A DNA stretch of 64,000 nucleotides from Nocardia paucivorans NBRC 100373 (lineage in GTDB: Bacteria; Actinomycetota; Actinomycetes; Mycobacteriales; Mycobacteriaceae). A program made the translations under genes and the position numbers. The stretch is from assembly GCF_000308675.1 (NCBI RefSeq), contig NZ_BAGE01000060.1:1-64000 (forward strand), in the 5' to 3' direction. Positions 42,829-51,151 of this stretch are shown one piece after another. Numbering within the stretch: the stretch's first letter is position 1; each line of letters opens with the position of its first letter. The notes beneath the pieces were generated by a model. The model was not told the origin of the DNA and made no database searches. It worked only from the letters and a program-made list of their open reading frames with translations.

Positions 42829-43556
42829 TGAGCGTCAGTGAGATGGCTGCGGCCACCGACGATGTTGCCGGGGGGCTGCCCGTACCCGAGGGCGCGGATG
42901 TCGGCGGGAGTTCTGCCGAATCGCGACGGGTACTGCTGGTCTGGGACGCCCCGAATCTGGACATGGGCCTCGGCGCGATCCTCGGCGGACGGCCCACCGC
43001 GGCCTACCGTCCCCGGTTCGATGCACTGGGACGCTGGTTACTGGCCCGCACGGCCGAGCTGTCGGTGGGAGAGAAACAGCGAATCGAACCCGAGGCGACG
43101 GTGTTCACCAACATCGCCCCCGGTACCGCGGATGTGGTCCGACCGTGGGTGGAGGCCCTGCGCAATGTCGGTTACGCCGTTTTCGCCAAACCCAAGATCG
43201 ACGAGGACTCCGATGTGGACGCCGATATGCTCGCCCATATCGCCCTGCGCAGGCGCGGTGCGGGACTGGCGGGCATCATGGTCGCCTCTGCGGACGGACA
43301 GGCGTTCCGGGAACCACTCGAACAGTTGGCGGCCGATGGAATCCCCGTTCAGGTACTGGGTTTCCGTGAGCATGCGAGTTGGGCGGTCACATCCGATAGT
43401 CTCGAGTTCGTCGATCTCGAGGACATCCCGGGCGTGTTCCGCGAACCGCTGCCCAGGGTGAGCCTCGACTCGCTGCCCGAAGAGGGTGCCTGGCTGCAGC
43501 CGTTCCGGCCGCTGTCGGCACTGCTCACCTCTCGCCCTGCCCAAGGAGTCGCTTAG
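42825..43556 (+). CDS. NYN-domain protein (Rv0207c-like)
   Basis: 243 residues from the ATG that overlaps the trmB stop. RRVLLVWDAPNLDMGLGAILGG carries the conserved Asp-Asn pair of the NYN (PIN-like nuclease) domain. KPKIDEDSDVDADMLAHIALRRRGAGLAGIMVASADGQAF carries the further acidic residues, with DVDADM and SADG expected at the metal site. The protein probably acts on RNA in the cytoplasm, but no substrate is known. Its TAG stop overlaps the GTG of mmpL3 by one base, so the three genes are translationally coupled. Confidence 0.85.
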   Translation: MMSVSEMAAATDDVAGGLPVPEGADVGGSSAESRRVLLVWDAPNLDMGLGAILGGRPTAAYRPRFDALGRWLLARTAELSVGEKQRIEPEATVFTNIAPGTADVVRPWVEALRNVGYAVFAKPKIDEDSDVDADMLAHIALRRRGAGLAGIMVASADGQAFREPLEQLAADGIPVQVLGFREHASWAVTSDSLEFVDLEDIPGVFREPLPRVSLDSLPEEGAWLQPFRPLSALLTSRPAQGVA

Positions 43557-46500
43557 TGTTCACCCGCTGGGGCGATTTGGTCTACCGCCTGCGCTACGCC
43601 GTCATCGGCGTGATCGTCGCGGCGCTACTCGGCCTCGGCGGCTACGGCCTGAGCCTGGGCGACCACCTCAGCTCCAGCGGGTGGGACGACCCGGGATCCG
43701 AATCGGCCCAGGCCGCCCGGATCGCCGACGCATCGTTCGGTCGCGATCACACCAGTGACGTGATCGTGCTGTACACCGCCCCCGAGGGCAAGACGATCAA
43801 CGATCCGGAGTTCGGCCGCAAGATCGTCGACAACCTGAACAGCCTGCCGCGCGAGTACCCCGACCAGATCGCGACGATCAACGGCGCCTATTGGCCCACC
43901 GAGACGGGCGCGGTGCAACCGAGCCTGTTCGGTTCCCCTGACAAGAAACACGCCTTCGCCTCGATCGCCATCGTCGGTGACAACGACACCGATATGGTGC
44001 GTAATTTCCGCACGGTCAAGGACGCCTTCTATATCGATGGCGTCGATGTGCAGGTCGCGGGCCTGCAGGCAGTCGCGGGAACCTTGAACGACACCATGGC
44101 CGACGACCAGAAGCGCATGGAGCTTTTGGCCATCCCGGCGGTGGGCGTGCTCCTGTTCTTCGTCTTCGGCGGGATCGTCGCGGCCGCGCTGCCGTTGATC
44201 GTCGGTGGTCTCACCGTGATCGGCGCCTGGGGCATCATCCGATTCCTGACCAATTTCACCGAGGTGAACTCGTTCGTCTCCGGTGTGGTGTCGATGATCG
44301 GTCTGGGTCTGGCCATCGACTACGGGTTGTTCATCGTCAGTCGTTTCCGCGAGGAATTGGCCGAGGGCTACGACACCGCGGCGGCGGTGCGCCGTTCGGT
44401 CATGACCGCCGGGCGCACGGTCGTGTTCTCCGCGACCATGATCATCGCCAGCCTCGGCGGTATGCTCCTGTTCCCGCAGGGCTTCCTGAAATCGGTCGCC
44501 TACGGCACCATCGCGACCGTCTCGTTGGCGGCGCTCGCCTCGATCACCGTCCTGCCCGCCATGCTCGGCATTCTCGGTCGGCGCGTGGATATGCTCGGGC
44601 TCAAGCGGTTCCGGCAGACCAAGAGCGCCGAAGAGGTCGAGAACAGTATCTGGGGCCGGAGCACCAAGTGGGTGATGCAGCATCCGCTCAAGATCGCCAT
44701 TCCGATCTGCATCCTGCTGCTGCTGTTGATCATCCCGGTGAAGAATCTGGCCTTCGGCGGTATCAACGAACGCTATCTGCCCCCGGACAATACGACCCGG
44801 CTCGCGCAGGAGCACTTCGACCAGATCTTCCCGCTGCGCAAATCCGACCCGATCCAGCTGGTCTTCATCTCCGAGAACACCTCGTCCATCGGCAAGGTGT
44901 GGCGTGAGGCCAACAAGGCCCCGGGTCTGCAGGGCGATTTCGCCGTGCCCTCGGCGTCCACCGAGCGGCGCGATGTCTTCCGAACCAGCGCCACCCTGGC
45001 GGATTCGGAGGACTACGAGCCGACCATCGACTATCTGCGTTCCATGGACATCCCCGACGATGTGCAGATGCTGGTCGGCGGACAGCCGGCGATTCAGAAG
45101 GACAGCATCGATGCGCTGTTGGACCGGATGCCGTTGATGATCGCGTTGGTGCTGTTCGTCACCACGCTGCTGATGTTCCTGACCTTCGGATCACTGGTGC
45201 TGCCGATCAAGGCAGCGCTGATGAGCGCGCTCGGTCTCGGCTCCACACTCGGCATCCTCACCTGGATCTTCGTCGACGGCAACGGTGCGAAAATTCTCAA
45301 TTTCACCCCGCAGCCGATCATGTCGCCGGTGCTGGTGCTGATCATCTCGATCATCTACGGCCTGTCCACCGACTACGAGGTGTTCCTGTTGTCCCGTATG
45401 GTCGAGGCCCGCACCATGGGCGCGTCGACCACCGAATCGGTGCGGATGGGCACCGCGCACACCGGCCGCATCATCACCGCGGCGGCGCTGATCCTGCTGG
45501 TGGTGACCGGCGCGTTCGCGTTCTCCGATCTGGTGATGATGCAGTACATCGCCTACGGCATGATCGCCGCGCTGTTCATCGACGCCACCATCCTGCGCAT
45601 GCTGCTGGTACCGGCGACCATGAAACTGCTCGGCGACGACTGCTGGTGGGCGCCTGCCTGGATGAAGCGGATCCAGCAGAAGATCGGCCTGGGCGAACCC
45701 ATTCTCGACGACGAGCGCCCGCAACGCGGACCGGTTGTGGACCTGGTCAAGACCACTCCGGTCACCGATCCGGTGACCACACTGCTTCCCGCCATGCCGG
45801 CGGAGGAGCAGCGCAAGACCCCGCACCGCAAACGCACCCGCGAGGAAATCGAGGCGGAAGCGCCGACCGCGCATATGACCGCCCTCCCGAAGGAATCACC
45901 GGCGGCCCCGCAGAGTTCCCTGCGGCCGGCGGAATCGGCTCCGGCACCCGGTCCGACCCCGGCGAAGACACCGGGCACCCCGTCCGGGAAGCCCCCGGCC
46001 GGCCCGACCGGACAGCGGCCGCCCACGGTGAACCCACCCAAGCCGATGCCGCTCTCGCCCGATCCCACTCGCCCGCGCCCGAATCCGCCCGCGGAGCCGA
46101 GTGCCGGTGCCGCACCGGCCGCACCACCCCGCTCGACCGGCCCCGAGCAGCCCGAGCGGTTCCCCGGCCCCCGGGGAACCCGTCCGCCGCTCCGTCCCCG
46201 ACCGGCGGACCCGAACGACCAGCCGCCCGCCCGGATACCCGCCCCCCGTCCGGCCGGGGCACGGCCGCCGATGCCACCGCGCACCCCGCTGTCGGACGAA
46301 CGTCGCCCCGGCGTGCCGGGAGCGGGCCCTCTGCCCACCCGCACCCCCGGTGCCGACGACCGCGCCCAGACCGCGGGGCCGCTGCACCAGCGGGTTCCCG
46401 GCGCCGATCGGGAGGCCCCCACACCCGGTGCCGCTCCGACACCTCCGCGGATACCGGCACCGGAACACCGGTCCGAACCGAATACCGAGGCCGGTCCGAC

Positions 46501-46966
46501 CCCGCAACGGAATCCGGCCCCACCGCGACCGATGCCCCGCCCCGTCGGTGGAGATATCGGAGCCACCACGCCGATCCCGCCCTCGGACCCATCGGCCGGC
46601 CCGCTGCGGCCCGCCGCGGAAACAGGGTCCGGCCGGCCCGGCGCCGGGGGCCCACAACGACCGCAGTTCCCCGCTCCGGAGTCCGCGACCCGCCCGGTCG
46701 ATCGGCCGGCACCGCGACCGGTCCGCCCGGAGTGGGCCAGCGAGCCGATCTTCCAGGAGCCGGAGCCGTCCGAGCCGGTGGCACCCCGACCCCCGGAACC
46801 GGGCCCGGACGAGAACAACCGCAACAGCATCGAGGACTGGATGGCCGAACTGCGTTCCTCGCGTCGTCGCCTCTACCCCCCGGTCGACGACGAGGGCCGA
46901 CACCATTCCGGTGACGGTCGCACGGTCAGCGTCAACGAGCTGCTGCGCCGCCGCGAAGAGGAGTAG
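43556..46966 (+). CDS. mmpL3: Trehalose monomycolate transporter MmpL3, with extended C-terminal tail
   Basis: 1136 residues from GTG. RND-type: TM1 at residues 12-34, a periplasmic loop, TM2-6, a second loop, TM7-12 ending near residue 690. The proton-relay Asp-Tyr pairs are in GLAIDYGLFIVSRFREE (Asp255-Tyr256) and GLSTDYEVFLLSRM (Asp606-Tyr607). MmpL3 flips trehalose monomycolate for mycolate deposition and is essential in mycobacteria. After residue 700 comes a roughly 430-residue cytoplasmic tail that is strongly Pro/Arg/Gly-rich up to about 1075, ending in a conserved-looking NSIEDWMAELRSSRRRLYPP and VSVNELLRRREEE. Mycobacterial MmpL3 (about 944) has a shorter tail. Confidence 0.95.
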   Translation: MFTRWGDLVYRLRYAVIGVIVAALLGLGGYGLSLGDHLSSSGWDDPGSESAQAARIADASFGRDHTSDVIVLYTAPEGKTINDPEFGRKIVDNLNSLPREYPDQIATINGAYWPTETGAVQPSLFGSPDKKHAFASIAIVGDNDTDMVRNFRTVKDAFYIDGVDVQVAGLQAVAGTLNDTMADDQKRMELLAIPAVGVLLFFVFGGIVAAALPLIVGGLTVIGAWGIIRFLTNFTEVNSFVSGVVSMIGLGLAIDYGLFIVSRFREELAEGYDTAAAVRRSVMTAGRTVVFSATMIIASLGGMLLFPQGFLKSVAYGTIATVSLAALASITVLPAMLGILGRRVDMLGLKRFRQTKSAEEVENSIWGRSTKWVMQHPLKIAIPICILLLLLIIPVKNLAFGGINERYLPPDNTTRLAQEHFDQIFPLRKSDPIQLVFISENTSSIGKVWREANKAPGLQGDFAVPSASTERRDVFRTSATLADSEDYEPTIDYLRSMDIPDDVQMLVGGQPAIQKDSIDALLDRMPLMIALVLFVTTLLMFLTFGSLVLPIKAALMSALGLGSTLGILTWIFVDGNGAKILNFTPQPIMSPVLVLIISIIYGLSTDYEVFLLSRMVEARTMGASTTESVRMGTAHTGRIITAAALILLVVTGAFAFSDLVMMQYIAYGMIAALFIDATILRMLLVPATMKLLGDDCWWAPAWMKRIQQKIGLGEPILDDERPQRGPVVDLVKTTPVTDPVTTLLPAMPAEEQRKTPHRKRTREEIEAEAPTAHMTALPKESPAAPQSSLRPAESAPAPGPTPAKTPGTPSGKPPAGPTGQRPPTVNPPKPMPLSPDPTRPRPNPPAEPSAGAAPAAPPRSTGPEQPERFPGPRGTRPPLRPRPADPNDQPPARIPAPRPAGARPPMPPRTPLSDERRPGVPGAGPLPTRTPGADDRAQTAGPLHQRVPGADREAPTPGAAPTPPRIPAPEHRSEPNTEAGPTPQRNPAPPRPMPRPVGGDIGATTPIPPSDPSAGPLRPAAETGSGRPGAGGPQRPQFPAPESATRPVDRPAPRPVRPEWASEPIFQEPEPSEPVAPRPPEPGPDENNRNSIEDWMAELRSSRRRLYPPVDDEGRHHSGDGRTVSVNELLRRREEE

Positions 46967-46967
46967 C

Positions 46968-47001
46968 CGGGTCGGGCCGGGTGGCGACTCGGTCCGACCC
47001 G
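46968..47001. terminator. Hairpin between convergent mmpL3 and the DUF1707 gene
   Basis: Arms CGGGTCGG and CCGACCCG, 8 bp each, with an 18-nt loop, starting just after the mmpL3 stop. Confidence 0.45.
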
Positions 47002-47020
47002 CTTGTGCGATCCCGTTGGT

Positions 47021-47722
47021 TCAGTGGCCGAACAGGCGACGCCAGTGGGTCATGAACGGATGCTTGGCGGTGACGGAACCGAACCGGACCCGGCCGTGGA
47101 CGATCAGGTGCAGCGGGCCCATGGGCGGGCCGGTACGGACCTTGTTGTTGACTCCGGCGCCGAGCAGGTCCAAACCGTTGAGGTCGACGGTTGCCTCCGG
47201 CGGCACGATGAGGGTGAGTGAACTGCCATAGTCGTCGACCTGTAGTTCGACCGCCTGTGTGGTCATGACGGCCTCGGTGAAATCCAGGGTCACCGAGGAA
47301 AGCCAGCTGTTGAGATGCAGTACGGGCGCGACCTGCCAGGGACCGCGCCGGGTGACACCCGACATCCGGCCGCGGATCACTGCGGTGGGTCCGGGGGCCG
47401 CCATCGCCGCGGCGACGGTTCCGCCGGGTTCGGAATATCGACCTGGTCCGAAGCCGTAACCGTGCCGGGCCGCCGGTGGTTCGCCGACGAGCCGCACACC
47501 GGGAAGGTCCACGAGCACGGAATTCAATTCCCCTCGGGTCTTGGCGGCCAAAGCGGTGTCCATCCGTTCGGTGAACTCGCCCAGCGACAGCATGCCCAGT
47601 CCCACCGCGCGTTGCAGTAGTTCCCCGACATGTTCCCGTTCGGCATCGGAAACCCGCAGGTCCCGGTCACCTACTGGTCCGCCGGAACCCCATTTGTCGA
47701 AAACCGGATCGGGGCCGCCCAT
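47021..47722 (-). CDS. DUF1707 / LiaF-like cell-wall-stress protein
   Basis: 233 residues. The N-terminal DUF1707 domain (DLRVSDAEREHVGELLQRAVGLGMLSLGEFTERMDTALAAKTRGEL) is the well-known SHOCT-like module of actinobacteria. The C-terminal half (GSSLTLIVPPEATVDLNGLDLLGAGVNNK) is a right-handed repeat of the LiaF/'cell wall-active antibiotic response' type. No membrane segment is apparent between them. Such proteins are thought to take part in envelope-stress sensing. It is convergent with mmpL3. Confidence 0.82.
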   Translation of the reverse strand: MGGPDPVFDKWGSGGPVGDRDLRVSDAEREHVGELLQRAVGLGMLSLGEFTERMDTALAAKTRGELNSVLVDLPGVRLVGEPPAARHGYGFGPGRYSEPGGTVAAAMAAPGPTAVIRGRMSGVTRRGPWQVAPVLHLNSWLSSVTLDFTEAVMTTQAVELQVDDYGSSLTLIVPPEATVDLNGLDLLGAGVNNKVRTGPPMGPLHLIVHGRVRFGSVTAKHPFMTHWRRLFGH

Positions 47723-47835
47723 GCGACCGAGATTACCCAGAGCACACGATTTCCCGCATCAGGGCGTTCCCTGAAACGGGTACTCGGTAATTGTCGGCTC
47801 AGGTGTTGGACAGCGCATAAACGCCGAACGCTAGA

Positions 47836-49398
47836 TTGGTGATCGTGTCAGTGCCTCTGGAAGCGGTCAAACAGACCATGCACACGCGCTGGCCGTTGTA
47901 TCTGACGTCCATGCTGTTGGCGAACGCCTTCGGCGCAGTGTTGGTGTGGGCGTACATCCAATACGGCCTGCCGGTGCCCGAGGGCGAGGTTCCCGGCACC
48001 CGGCAGATCGGTCTGCTGATACCCGGTCTGGTCTTCGTTTTCGGCGGCGTGCTCAGTGTGCTGGCCTCGGCGCTGATGTTGCGACCGGTGATGCGCTGGC
48101 AGGTGCGCGGCGGACCGCCGAGCCGCCAGGAGCAGATGGCCGCGCTGCACGCCCCGCTGCGGCAGGCCATTCTGCATCTGGGGCTGTGGCTCGTCGGCGG
48201 CGCGGTCCTGGCGTCGGCGATCATTGTGCGAACCCCGGCGCTCGCCGGGACGGTGATCGTCACCCTGTGTATGTCCGCGACCGTCGTCTTCGGTTTCACC
48301 TATATGCTCGGCGAGCGCATTCTGCGGCCTGTCGCCGCCCAGGCACTGACCGAGGGCACCTTCGATCACACCCTCACCCCAGGGGTCGGCACCCGCATGG
48401 CCATGACCTGGGGTATGGGCACCTTCGCCCCGACCATCGGCATCGTGCTGCTGTGCGTCACCCAGATCTCGTCGGATGTGAAGTTCTCGGCGCAATCGCT
48501 GGCCGTGTCCATCCTGCTGCTGTGTGGGCTGGTGATCATGCAGGCACTGGCGTTGTCCATGCTCACCGCGTCCAGTATCTCCGATCCGATACGCCAGCTC
48601 AGCCAGGCGATCAACCAGGTGCAGGCCGGGGAGCGCGATGTCCAGGTCGAGGTGTTCGACGGCAGTGAGATCGGGTTGTTGCAGGTGGGCTTCAACCGGA
48701 TGATGGAAGAGGCCGTCACCCGCCAACGGTTGCAGGAGCTCTTCGGCCAGCACGTCGGCGCCGAGGTCGCCCAGCGGGCCCTCGACTACGGCACCGAACT
48801 GGGTGGTGAGACACGGTTCGTGGCGGTGCTGTTCGTGGATATGGTCGGCTCGACCGCCACCGCGGCGGAACGCCCACCCACCGAGGTGGTCAGCCTGCTC
48901 AACGAATTCTTCCGCGTGGTGGTCGATGTGCTCGACCGGCACCACGGATTCGTGAACAAATTCGTCGGCGACGCCGCACTCGCGATTTTCGGCGCGCCGC
49001 TGGACCGGCCCGACGCGCCGACCGCCGCGCTGGCCGCGGCCCGGGAGCTACGCGAGGAGTTACGGGAAATACCCGGTCTCGATATCGGCATCGGCGTGTC
49101 GGCCGGACTGGCCGTTGCAGGCAATATCGGTGCGGCCAATCGCTTCGAATACACCGTTATCGGTGACCCGGTGAACGAGGCGTCCCGGCTGACCGAACTC
49201 GCCAAAGAGGAGCCGGGTCGAGTCCTCGCCTCGGGCTCGGCACTGTATTTCGCCGAGGAAAGCGAACAGCAGTGCTGGGTTTCCGGCGAAGAGGTGCAGT
49301 TACGCGGTCGTCCCCGGAAAACCAGACTGGTTCGACCACGCGAGGCGGTTGTCGAGGAAGACGGTACCGAAGGCCTGCAGGACCATTCGTTAGGCTGA
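47836..49398 (+). CDS. Membrane-bound adenylate cyclase with HAMP domain (class III)
   Basis: 520 residues; several GTG starts are possible within the first 12 bp. Six membrane helices occupy residues 20-240. A HAMP linker follows (SDPIRQLSQAINQVQAGERDVQVEVFDGSEIGLLQVGFNRMMEE), then the catalytic domain from about residue 325: AVLFVDMVGSTATA and FVGDAALAIFG (metal-binding Asp pair), FVNKF with the adenine-selecting Lys, TVIGDPVNEASRLTELA with adenine-binding Asp and the transition-state Asn-x3-Arg. All residues needed for cAMP synthesis are present. Architecture matches mycobacterial Rv1318c-Rv1320c cyclases. Confidence 0.9.
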   Translation: MVIVSVPLEAVKQTMHTRWPLYLTSMLLANAFGAVLVWAYIQYGLPVPEGEVPGTRQIGLLIPGLVFVFGGVLSVLASALMLRPVMRWQVRGGPPSRQEQMAALHAPLRQAILHLGLWLVGGAVLASAIIVRTPALAGTVIVTLCMSATVVFGFTYMLGERILRPVAAQALTEGTFDHTLTPGVGTRMAMTWGMGTFAPTIGIVLLCVTQISSDVKFSAQSLAVSILLLCGLVIMQALALSMLTASSISDPIRQLSQAINQVQAGERDVQVEVFDGSEIGLLQVGFNRMMEEAVTRQRLQELFGQHVGAEVAQRALDYGTELGGETRFVAVLFVDMVGSTATAAERPPTEVVSLLNEFFRVVVDVLDRHHGFVNKFVGDAALAIFGAPLDRPDAPTAALAAARELREELREIPGLDIGIGVSAGLAVAGNIGAANRFEYTVIGDPVNEASRLTELAKEEPGRVLASGSALYFAEESEQQCWVSGEEVQLRGRPRKTRLVRPREAVVEEDGTEGLQDHSLG

Positions 49399-49402
49399 GC
49401 GG

Positions 49403-50671
49403 ATGACGGCCGACGGAGTCCCGGCGGGGGAGCCCACGACGCTCCCCGCATCGGCCGAACCCCGACGAAGATTTCGGTGGATCAAATGGCTCGCCGGAGC
49501 GATCCTGCTGGCGCTACTGGTGGGGGAAGGTGTCTATCTGTGGCCGCGATTGCATGAATCGTGGCGCAAGCTCACCGAAATCCATTGGGGTTGGGTGGCC
49601 GGCTGTATCGCATGGCAAATGGTGTCGATGAGCGGTTTCGGCCGGATACAGAAACAGCTGCTGCACGCGGGTGGTGTGGCGGTGAGCCGGCTCAAATCCG
49701 TCGCGGTGGTCTACGGGGCCACGGCCATGTCGGTGACCCTGCCGGCCGGCCAGGTGTTCTCCACCGCGTTCACCTACCGGCAGACCCGGCGGTGGGGGGC
49801 CAGCCCGGTGGTGGCGTCGTGGCAACTGATGTTCTCGGGTGTGGTCTCCGCCGTGGGTCTGGCATTGCTCGGTGTGGGCGGCACACTGTTGGCCGGAGGC
49901 CGGGTGGGTCCCGTCGAATTGATCCTGTCGGTGACCGCCATGGTGGCCCTGATCTGGGCGGGCAATTACGCGTCGCGACATCCGGGCACCCTGGAATCCC
50001 TACTGCTGCGGCTGCTCGCCCTGGTCAACCGGGTGCGCCGACGGCCGGCCGAGCACGGGATGAACAAGATCGCCGAACTGCTGGACCAGCTGGAATCGGT
50101 TGAGCTGGGCAGCCGGGACGGTATCTGGGTGGGCTGGTGGGCGGTGGTGCACCGTATGGCCGATGTGGCCTGTTTGGGCGCCGCCTGCTACGCCATCGGC
50201 GGTGATCCCCGGTGGGCGGGCCTGTTGATCGCATTCGCGGCGGGTAAGGCCGTCGGTTCCATTCCGTTCGCCCCCGGCGGCATCGTGTACGTCGACGCGA
50301 CGCTGATCTACGGCCTGACCGCCGCCGCGGGCCTGACCGCGGCTCAGGCCGTCGCGGCGGCGTTCGTCTACCGGCTGGTCAGCTTCGTGCTGGTCGCAGT
50401 CATCGGTTGGATCGTGTTCCTCTTCCTGTTCCGCACCCCGCATGACGACGATGCCGAGTACGAGAAAGAGGTCGCGATACCCGAATTGCCGCGACTGGCG
50501 GCCCGGCGGGTCCGTGGGTCCCTGGGTTCGGATACTTCCGCGGCGCGCGGACCGCGCCGGGGCGGGACGGTGCCCGAGCAGACGGGCCGGGTCGCGGATG
50601 AGCGGAAGGACACCGGGCAGCGGGAAACGGATCGAGCGGAAGGGGTGGACCGAACCCGTGCCGAACCGTGA
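49403..50671 (+). CDS. YbhN/UPF0104-type membrane protein (lysylphosphatidylglycerol synthase TM-like)
   Basis: 422 residues, starting 4 bp after the cyclase stop. About eight membrane helices lie between residues 25 and 350, with WVAGCIAWQMVSMSGFGRIQKQLL, VTLPAGQVFSTAFTYRQTRRWGASP and GSIPFAPGGIVYVDATLIYGLTAAAGLT as typical family segments (the PGGIGxxE-like motif is PGGIVYVD). A charged cytoplasmic tail of about 70 residues ends the protein. It corresponds to Rv0204c, near mmpL3 in M. tuberculosis. Related domains flip or move lipids, but no substrate is known for this group. Confidence 0.82.
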   Translation: MTADGVPAGEPTTLPASAEPRRRFRWIKWLAGAILLALLVGEGVYLWPRLHESWRKLTEIHWGWVAGCIAWQMVSMSGFGRIQKQLLHAGGVAVSRLKSVAVVYGATAMSVTLPAGQVFSTAFTYRQTRRWGASPVVASWQLMFSGVVSAVGLALLGVGGTLLAGGRVGPVELILSVTAMVALIWAGNYASRHPGTLESLLLRLLALVNRVRRRPAEHGMNKIAELLDQLESVELGSRDGIWVGWWAVVHRMADVACLGAACYAIGGDPRWAGLLIAFAAGKAVGSIPFAPGGIVYVDATLIYGLTAAAGLTAAQAVAAAFVYRLVSFVLVAVIGWIVFLFLFRTPHDDDAEYEKEVAIPELPRLAARRVRGSLGSDTSAARGPRRGGTVPEQTGRVADERKDTGQRETDRAEGVDRTRAEP

Positions 50672-50742
50672 GCCGCGCCGGTATCCCCTACGGCTGCGTT
50701 GCGTGACCGGACGCCCGAGCCACGGGTATTAGGCTGCCAGTC

Positions 50743-51114
50743 GTGAAGAAGTTCGGGCCGATCGCTGTGGATGTGCTGTTGGTGGTGCTGTTCTGTATGC
50801 TCGGCCGGCGCAGCCACGACGAGGCGGTGCTCAGTGGACTGCTGCATACCGTCTGGCCATTCGGCATCGGGCTCGCGGTGGGCTGGGTGCTGGCCGCGGC
50901 GGTGAGTCGGCGACGGACCGGCGACGAACCCTTCGATGGCACCATGGTGTGGCCCACCGGTATCGCGGTGTGGGGGTGCACGCTGGTGATCGGCATGCTG
51001 CTGCGGGTCGTGAGCGGTCAGGGCACCGCGGCGAGCTTCATCCTGGTGGCGAGCACGGTGCTGGCCTTCTTCCTACTCGGATGGCGTGGCGCCATCCGAG
51101 CGATCGAGAACTGA
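50743..51114 (+). CDS. DUF3054 membrane protein
   Basis: 123 residues from GTG. Four membrane helices (PIAVDVLLVVLFCMLGRRSH; TVWPFGIGLAVGWVLAAAVS; WPTGIAVWGCTLVIGMLLRVV; FILVASTVLAFFLLGWRGAI) fill the whole protein, matching DUF3054. GRRSHDE after helix 1 and FDGTMVWPTGIAVW are the conserved parts. Function is unknown. It lies 71 bp after the YbhN-type gene and is convergent with the lipoprotein at 51152. Confidence 0.85.
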   Translation: MKKFGPIAVDVLLVVLFCMLGRRSHDEAVLSGLLHTVWPFGIGLAVGWVLAAAVSRRRTGDEPFDGTMVWPTGIAVWGCTLVIGMLLRVVSGQGTAASFILVASTVLAFFLLGWRGAIRAIEN

Positions 51115-51151
51115 CGGTTCGTCGGCCGGAGACCGTTTCGAGCGATGGGCC

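Noticed and set aside
43625..44815. 396-codon - strand frame
   Set aside because: Antisense to mmpL3; His/Asp/Gly/Arg-rich composition typical of shadow frames.
45553..46906. Frames of 336 to 425 codons on both strands across the mmpL3 tail
   Set aside because: The Pro-rich tail is encoded by GC-rich repeats that leave all frames open. The mmpL3 frame continues without break to the conserved-looking C-terminus.
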